From assembly GCF_000003605.2 (NCBI RefSeq), contig NW_003134349.1:132750-144311 (forward strand): DNA of 11,562 bases. The letters are read 5' to 3'. This stretch comes from Saccoglossus kowalevskii (Eukaryota > Hemichordata > Enteropneusta > Harrimaniidae). The notes under the pieces are model-generated. The model saw nothing but the letters and a program-made list of their open reading frames with translations, did not search any database and was not told the origin of the DNA. Positions within the stretch are counted from its first letter, which is position 1; every line of letters starts with the position of its first letter. Below, piece by piece: positions 6,981-11,562 of the stretch. The position numbers were made by a program, and so were the translations under genes.

Positions 6981-8929
6981 CATTGCATTTCTTTATGTCC
7001 TTGATGCTATCTGAATGGAGATTCAAATAAAACATAGAGTTACATCAGATTGTCATGACATGCAAAATTATTATATTTGTACACTTATTTCTTACATCAT
7101 AATATAAAGTCAAAAAAAGTGTTTGCTTCTCCGCATAGTAGGGACAAATGATGATGCCATACGTGATGCAGTTTTAATTTAATTTTCCATATTAGGACTA
7201 TTCAATACCTGAACAAGATACATGGGCTACATTTAATATGTATTGAATAAAACTTTCCTATATATGCCATATCTCAAACAAGTTCGTGGTGACACAGAGC
7301 ATAACGATGATATACCTCAACTAATGGGGTACTTTGAAATTCCGAATTATATCAAACTTTTGAAGATAAAAGATATTGATTGCTTTGCTCAATGGATTTA
7401 TTTTTATATCACAGTTATTGAAAGTATTTTGCCAATTTCCTCAACAAAATAGCACATTGACAGACAACTGAATGTTGTTACTGTGACCAACTGCACATAT
7501 GATTTTGAATACTTATCATTGACCCATTATATTACATGTGACTAATTAAAGTCGTCTTTAATTTTTGATTATCATTAAATGCATTTAAAAACTAAATTTT
7601 ATACTCCACATGTGTTTTCAAAATGGATGCGATGTGAAAGAATTGAATAACAAATTTACTTACCTATACAGGCAGCATACGTTAAAAGGTTACAATATCG
7701 CCTTCACAATGTGAATTTAGTGAACAATTTGTGTATAATGAAATATAAAGTTCAGTTGGATAATAGTATCTCCGATTAACTGGCTCTAGGTCTGTACGTG
7801 TCTAAACATGATATTCGCACGCATATACCAATCAGTGTCTTACAGGGAAAATTATCATTGGATCCTAGAAATATGAATAAATTGACAAGTTCACCATTGT
7901 AAGAAAAGTAACAATGTTATTTAAATTATAGGGCAAGGCTTCTAAGTTTTTTCTATGTTTTTTTTTTATAAACTATATGGGGATTATATATTTTAAGACA
8001 GTATTTTAAATGTAAAAATAAATTTAAATCATAATTGAGTTCATAAATTAAATTCAGATGATGATAGTATGCACATTGAAAAATCATCGCATTTACCGCA
8101 TTTTTGATGAGTTAAAAATAGAATTTTCATATGATTCAGAAAATAGTCCATACTTGTTATCACTTGACAGACCACATCCACCCTAGATTCACTAATGGGG
8201 ACCCACACAAACAAAAATAGTGTCAACCTTTTCACAGCTACGAATTTCATTTTATATAAATCTTGTAACCATTTTTTAGTATGATAGGGAGCATGTACAA
8301 TCTTATAAATACCAGTCGAGGTGATAATTTATGATTTTGTTTTTTAAATGCTAGGCGACAGTTCTGGACATTGAGTGTCACTGTGTCTCTTCTGACTTTT
8401 TTTTTTGTAAGTGCAAATTGCAAGCGCTAGCGCATTCAGTTCGAGTAAAGGTAATATAAGTAGACCGTTAGTTTCTACCGATATCATGCTTGAGTTGTGT
8501 GAAGCAGGACGAAATATAATTTTGAAAATCGTGTTATTTTCGGACAATTTCGATGTCATGGTGTCAACGCTTTCCTACCTTGTGTTATTATATGAGTAGT
8601 AGGCGAATTTACCGGCGATTGGCTAATTATGACGACCCCACTTTAGGCCATTTTTATTATCCAAAAAACGTTCCGAGCGCCTGTGACTCGAGCATTTTTT
8701 ACTTCCGGCAAAGTGGTCTATTGAATACCATTTATTTGTACATCACCTATACATTGCATAATTCATATACACTGTCGTCAATTTAATCCTAAGCAACGAG
8801 TAATCACTTACCCACTATCAGCATTAAGATTGTTCTGAAGATAACAAATAAACTGTTTTTTTATGGACCGCCCAAACCTAACGTCCTGCAAACGTCAATA
8901 ATATGCGTGTCGGGTAATTGAAGGGGAGA
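6981..8929. other. Non-coding AT-rich stretch, nothing recognised
   Basis: This lies upstream of the pseudogene start on its strand. No terminal inverted repeat matching the sequence beyond 3447 could be seen by eye, so the ends of the mobile unit, if any, are not defined. Short open frames (for example 7263-7452 plus and 8250-8041 minus) match nothing I know. A 10-bp palindrome GCGCTAGCGC lies at 8424-8433. Confidence 0.5.
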
Positions 8930-8942
8930 CGGTCAAAGGTGA
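8930..8942 (+). promoter_or_regulatory. DR1-like nuclear receptor site (weak candidate)
   Basis: CGGTCAAAGGTGA matches the direct-repeat-1 consensus AGGTCAAAGGTCA at 11 of 13 positions. DR1 elements bind RXR, HNF4 or PPAR-type receptors. It lies about 2 kb upstream of the SDR exon. Single motifs of this strength occur by chance, so the call rests mostly on the second cluster at 9304-9338. Confidence 0.25.
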
Positions 8943-9303
8943 TTTTGAAATGGGGAGGTGATTTTAGTTTTCGACACATTCAAATACGAGTATATTTCGC
9001 GTTTACTATCCGGATATTTCTATTATTTGAGGCCTCTATATATTGAATGCCTCTGTCCTGCCTTTACGAGACTTATGTTAGTACCATTTTCATTACGAGT
9101 TAACCTTTGTTAAATAAATGCACACGTTTACGCTCTAATAGTTCTCAAGCTGACTCATAGAAATCCAGAACTATCGTGATAATGGACTTTGGCAAAACTC
9201 ACCTTTTCTGTGACGCGATGGTAGGTAGTAACAGCAAAATCAATATCTTAAAATAGTCGAGATGGCTTCGCAGTGACATTCACGTTGATTTCAAAACATA
9301 CAT

Positions 9304-9338
9304 AGGTCAGATGGTCAGAGGTCAAAAAACCCTGGTCA
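9304..9338 (+). promoter_or_regulatory. Cluster of four nuclear receptor half sites (DR2 + DR1)
   Basis: The half sites are AGGTCA at 9304-9309, TGGTCA at 9312-9317, AGGTCA at 9319-9324 and TGGTCA at 9333-9338, all in one orientation. The first three are spaced by two and then one base, giving DR2 and DR1 arrangements of the kind bound by RAR/RXR. The cluster sits about 1.7 kb upstream of a gene of the retinol dehydrogenase group, so retinoid feedback is conceivable. That is inference from motif and neighbour only. Confidence 0.35.
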
Positions 9339-10251
9339 CTATCGTGTATGGTGTACAAACACCACCCAAACTAAACATGCATACCACCTAGCCTGACAAT
9401 CATTAACACTCCAGACATCTTGAGGCAGTGTTGTGCAGTAGCATTCACGGAGTAGGATTTACACTTTAAAAACAGGCATTTTTAGAACAGCATTTCAATT
9501 TATCATGAGTTGAGAGAGAATTATAAATTATATCACTCACAAAATAAAAACGACATTAAAAAAACAAACTTGGGATGTTGCCAAATTCAAGTAGTTCTAC
9601 ACTTTTGAAAGTTATTCATCTAAACTCAATTTTAAAAGAAAAAATCACAAATGACACGTTATAGAGTTAGTAAACATACATCAGAGAAACAGAGAATGGA
9701 GACATGCCCAACCCAAATCATTTTTAGAAATGAGAGCATGCCAAAATACCAGATTTTTATTTAGCTAATGAGAACAACTGAAGAAACCATGGTTACACAC
9801 ATTGGTGATTATTTGTATATTATTTCATCTATTAGAAAAGAGTGAGCTGACTTCTGATTGTTTTTGTTTTGTTTTTTTATTTTAAAATCTTTTATATGTT
9901 AACAATTTATTGCTGTACACAAAGAATAAACTATTATTATTATACATCTGTCACCGTAACGCCATAAGTCATAGCGTGCCGTAATTTTGCGGTATTGCAC
10001 TGTGTATTTGCATGCTACCATATTAGGAAATTAATAATAAAAACAAACATAGCAGCTCCCAGGGTTTGACCAGACTTCGCGTCTATCGATACTCCGCTGT
10101 ACTGTCTACTGTACTTTAAACACGATATAAAAAATATGTAATTCAAAAGCTTTTACATTTTTTTTTTCTTTGATTAATGATAGATAAAACTGTGATAATA
10201 TTGATATCACATATTGCATTTTGGAATATATTAAGGGTTGATCACATTTAA
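9339..10251. other. Non-coding AT-rich stretch, nothing recognised
   Basis: No open frame, RNA gene or repeat could be supported. Low-complexity T-, A- and ATT-runs are scattered through it (for example near 9860-9890 and 9932-9943). Confidence 0.5.
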
Positions 10252-10263
10252 GATCACGTGATC
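10252..10263. promoter_or_regulatory. Palindromic E-box GATCACGTGATC
   Basis: A 12-bp perfect palindrome centred on CACGTG, the core bound by USF/MITF/MAX-type bHLH-zip factors. It lies just before the CCAAT/TATA module. Function is not shown by the sequence alone. Confidence 0.4.
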
Positions 10264-10270
10264 CTTCAAG

Positions 10271-10661
10271 TGTTTTGTTGGATCTGAAATATTTTGAAAT
10301 AACTTTAGAGAAGCAGTTTTCATGACTTCGTTACGTCACGGGCTCTGAGATAATTCTCTCAGCCTATCAGATTGTTTTAATTTCCTCCAATCACAGAATC
10401 GAAGTGACTTATTGACCAATCAACGCCTTGCATATATTTTGCCGTCATATATATCACGCAGCTACCTCTTGTTGTGTTTTTTCGCACGTTTGTTCCGAGA
10501 TTATAAATACCCTGGAATTATGTATTTCTGTATGTGTTCATCTGTTGCTACTAGTTACTAACACAGTCTACCTCTCAATAAACCACCATCGTGTTTTTCC
10601 ATATAACTGTTCTGTTACACGTGAATTAGATAAAACCATTGTCCAATAAAATGTATTTCAA
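10271..10661 (+). repeat. Possible solo LTR / compact promoter module
   Basis: Within about 390 bp the order is a CRE-like TTACGTCA (10331-10338), CCAAT boxes at 10387-10391 and 10416-10420, TATAAATA at 10502-10509, and AATAAA about 75 bp further on (near 10577) with another near 10645. TATA followed so closely by a polyadenylation signal is typical of the U3-R part of an LTR. The stretch starts with TG and is bracketed by the direct repeat TTCAAG (10265-10270 and 10662-10667), which could be a target-site duplication, although the right end does not finish in the usual CA. No gag or pol sequence adjoins, so it would be a solo LTR. The alternative is an ordinary promoter for an unseen transcript. 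Confidence 0.35.
10502..10509 (+). promoter_or_regulatory. TATA box downstream of paired CCAAT boxes
   Basis: TATAAATA lies 82 bp after the CCAAT at 10416-10420, which itself follows the CCAAT at 10387-10391 by 29 bp. This is a credible polymerase II promoter arrangement, with initiation expected near 10530-10540. It could drive the SDR gene as an alternative promoter or belong to the LTR-like unit. Confidence 0.4.
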
Positions 10662-10667
10662 TTCAAG

Positions 10668-10910
10668 ATTTGCCATCGTATTTTGACTACAAGATGATTA
10701 TAAACATTGTGGTAAAAAACCGAAGACATATGTGGCAGACTGTGTTTTTGTTCCTATCATAATTTTGTAAATGTTGCCCTTTATACATAGTGTAATTCCG
10801 TACGTCTTTGCTATTACGTAATTTTTAATTTATTTATGTACAACAAAGGGAAGAAGTCTGAGGGCGCTACACATATACCAGTACCCGTACTGTGTAACTG
10901 TAAAACTTAG
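10668..10910. other. Upstream region of the SDR exon
   Basis: Non-coding and AT-rich. No convincing TATA box lies close to the SDR start codon, which fits a TATA-less promoter using the NRF1-type site that follows. Confidence 0.4.
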
Positions 10911-10922
10911 GGCGCATGCGCA
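10911..10922. promoter_or_regulatory. NRF1-type site upstream of the SDR gene
   Basis: GGCGCATGCGCA contains the perfect 10-bp palindrome GCGCATGCGC and matches the NRF1 consensus YGCGCAYGCGCR at all but the first base. NRF1 sites are a common core-promoter element of TATA-less animal promoters and usually lie near the transcription start. This one is 74 bp before the SDR start codon, in otherwise AT-rich DNA, which supports this as the 5' end of the gene. Confidence 0.55.
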
Positions 10923-10995
10923 CGCACATGTCAAGTTGTTGAGAGTTTGATGTATTGATGCAGGACGTAATATTCCTTTGCCCATCAAAATACAT

Positions 10996-11472
10996 ATGTG
11001 CATCGCATCAGTCATGTGGTTGTTCTTTGAAGCAATTGTTGGTTTACTGAAAATAACATGGTTCAACTTAGTCGGAGTCTTTCGTTTTTTCGTGCCGCCT
11101 ACTAAGAAACCGTTGGTAGGCGAGATAGTGCTCATAACTGGAGCTGGTGGTGGCATTGGTCGTTTGATGGCAATTAATTTTGCCAAACGTGGGTGTACAT
11201 TGGTTTTATGGGATATCGACAAAGATGGTAACGACGAGACAGCGGAACTAATCACTGCCCTGGGGGGGGGGGGGGGGAAGGCATACGGTTATCGATGCGA
11301 TGTGACAAATAAAGACGAAGTTTACCGCTTTGCTGAACAAGTCAAGGAAGATGTTGGTAGCGTAACTATACTTGTCAATAATGCTGAGGTCGTGGCAGGC
11401 AAGAATCTGTTGGATTGTCCCGATGAACTGATACTAGAGACTATTAATGTCAATGCAATTTCAAACTTTTGG
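10996..11472 (+). CDS. SDR16C-family dehydrogenase (RDHE2/SDR16C5-like), exon 1, partial
   Basis: Exon 1 encodes 159 residues of a classical-type short-chain dehydrogenase/reductase. Relatives oxidise retinol or hydroxysteroids on ER or lipid-droplet membranes. Residues 1-33 are hydrophobic (MCIASVMWLFFEAIVGLLK), fitting a membrane anchor. The cofactor motif TGAGGGIG is at residues 48-55, and Asp73 after the second strand (VLWDID) suggests NAD preference. CDVT is at 101-104, NNA at 128-130, and LLDCPDEL, typical of the SDR16C group, is at 138-145. The YxxxK catalytic pair must lie in later exons. ATG at 10996 is chosen because the upstream in-frame codon at 10978 is TTG; ATG at 11014 is an alternative. 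The exon ends in ISNFW just before GTGAGT. Two oddities are Glu131 in place of the Gly of NNAG, and five glycines (90-94) from a 16-G run where relatives have about two. Confidence 0.88.
11262..11277 (+). repeat. 16-G homopolymer within the SDR exon
   Basis: Sixteen consecutive G residues encode the end of a Leu codon and five Gly codons. The reading frame is kept: the conserved KAYGYRCDVT follows directly. Homopolymers of this length are slippage-prone in replication and error-prone in sequencing, and are candidates for G-quadruplex formation. Confidence 0.97.
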
Positions 11473-11478
11473 GTGAGT
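11473..11478 (+). promoter_or_regulatory. Splice donor GTGAGT at the end of SDR exon 1
   Basis: GTGAGT follows the Trp codon TGG (11470-11472), giving a phase-0 intron. Homology to SDR16C proteins stops exactly here, and the frame continues into unrelated sequence. The acceptor lies beyond the window. Confidence 0.85.
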
Positions 11479-11487
11479 TTTAACATA

Positions 11488-11562
11488 AAGGGCGGTGGTC
11501 GTCGCGCAAGCGCGTGTTCGAATTTCATGTAAATAAACAATGTATGTTACACGCTTTGTATA
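11488..11562. mobile_element. MITE-like element, copy 2 (cut by the window edge)
   Basis: It begins AAGGGCGGTGGTCGTCGCGC after a TA at 11486-11487 and continues through GTTCGAATTTCATG. It matches the left half of the element at 1498-1623, with three differences over the 48 bases from TGTTCGAA onward. The better-preserved left end defines the terminal inverted repeat. It lies in intron 1 of the SDR gene, 15 bases past the exon boundary, and brings an AATAAA hexamer (11532-11537) in the sense orientation. Confidence 0.8.

Noticed and set aside
7263-7452. Plus-strand open frame (MPYLKQVRGDTEHNDD...)
   Set aside because: Moderately protein-like, but short, without recognised domain, splice context or promoter.
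8344-8786. Overlapping open frames on both strands
   Set aside because: Mutually overlapping, short and unlike any family known to me.
10048-10090. tRNA-derived SINE with a B-box-like GGTTTGACC
   Set aside because: No A-box at the expected distance, no A-rich tail and no second copy in the window.
10428-10649. Plus-strand open frame of 73 codons
   Set aside because: It spans the CCAAT/TATA/AATAAA module; composition looks non-coding.
10978-10995. SDR start at 10978
   Set aside because: The codon there is TTG; the first in-frame ATG is at 10996, which suits a eukaryotic start.
10830-11255. 141-codon minus-strand open frame opposite the SDR exon
   Set aside because: It is the antisense of a well-supported SDR exon.
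11473-11532. Continuation of the SDR reading frame past the Trp codon
   Set aside because: A strong GTGAGT donor lies at the point where family similarity ends, and the following sequence is MITE.

Overview
This window is eukaryotic, AT-rich and gene-poor. It has long non-coding stretches, a first coding exon that ends at a GT splice donor, tandem satellite-like arrays, a small inverted-repeat element and a decayed multi-copy gene. No bacterial operon structure or ribosome binding sites are seen. The SDR16C-type gene and a repeat-like gene family I know mainly from cnidarian, hemichordate and other marine invertebrate genomes suggest an invertebrate animal. The species cannot be fixed from this sequence.

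Layout. Positions 1-376 hold a 27-bp tandem array that runs off the left edge. Positions 1050-1441 hold a diverged 30-bp array that looks related to the 27-bp one and contains a strong hairpin. A ~126-bp MITE-like element with TA-type flanks follows at 1498-1623. Positions 1626-2728 hold nothing I can call a gene. At 2729-2801 there are about 2.7 more copies of the 27-bp unit. Positions 3447-6980 (minus strand) hold a ~3.5-kb broken copy of an intronless gene with an N-terminal zinc-binding region, a central PIN/FEN-nuclease-like region and a C-terminal CXC-like cysteine cluster. It carries many frameshifts, stops, deletions and a 77-bp internal duplication. Positions 6981-10250 look non-coding, apart from clusters of nuclear-receptor-type half sites at 8930-8942 and 9304-9338. 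Positions 10252-10667 hold an LTR-like or promoter-like module with CCAAT boxes, a TATA box and AATAAA. An NRF1-type palindrome lies at 10911-10922. From 10996 runs exon 1 of a short-chain dehydrogenase/reductase of the SDR16C (RDHE2/SDR16C5-like) group, ending at a donor at 11473. A second copy of the MITE starts 15 bp into the intron and runs off the right edge.

The only gene that looks intact is the SDR exon, a likely membrane-anchored retinol or steroid dehydrogenase. Even it has two oddities: a 16-G run encoding five glycines, and Glu in place of Gly in the NNAG motif. The most interesting object is the zinc/nuclease-like/CXC pseudogene, which represents a poorly characterised, probably mobile gene family.
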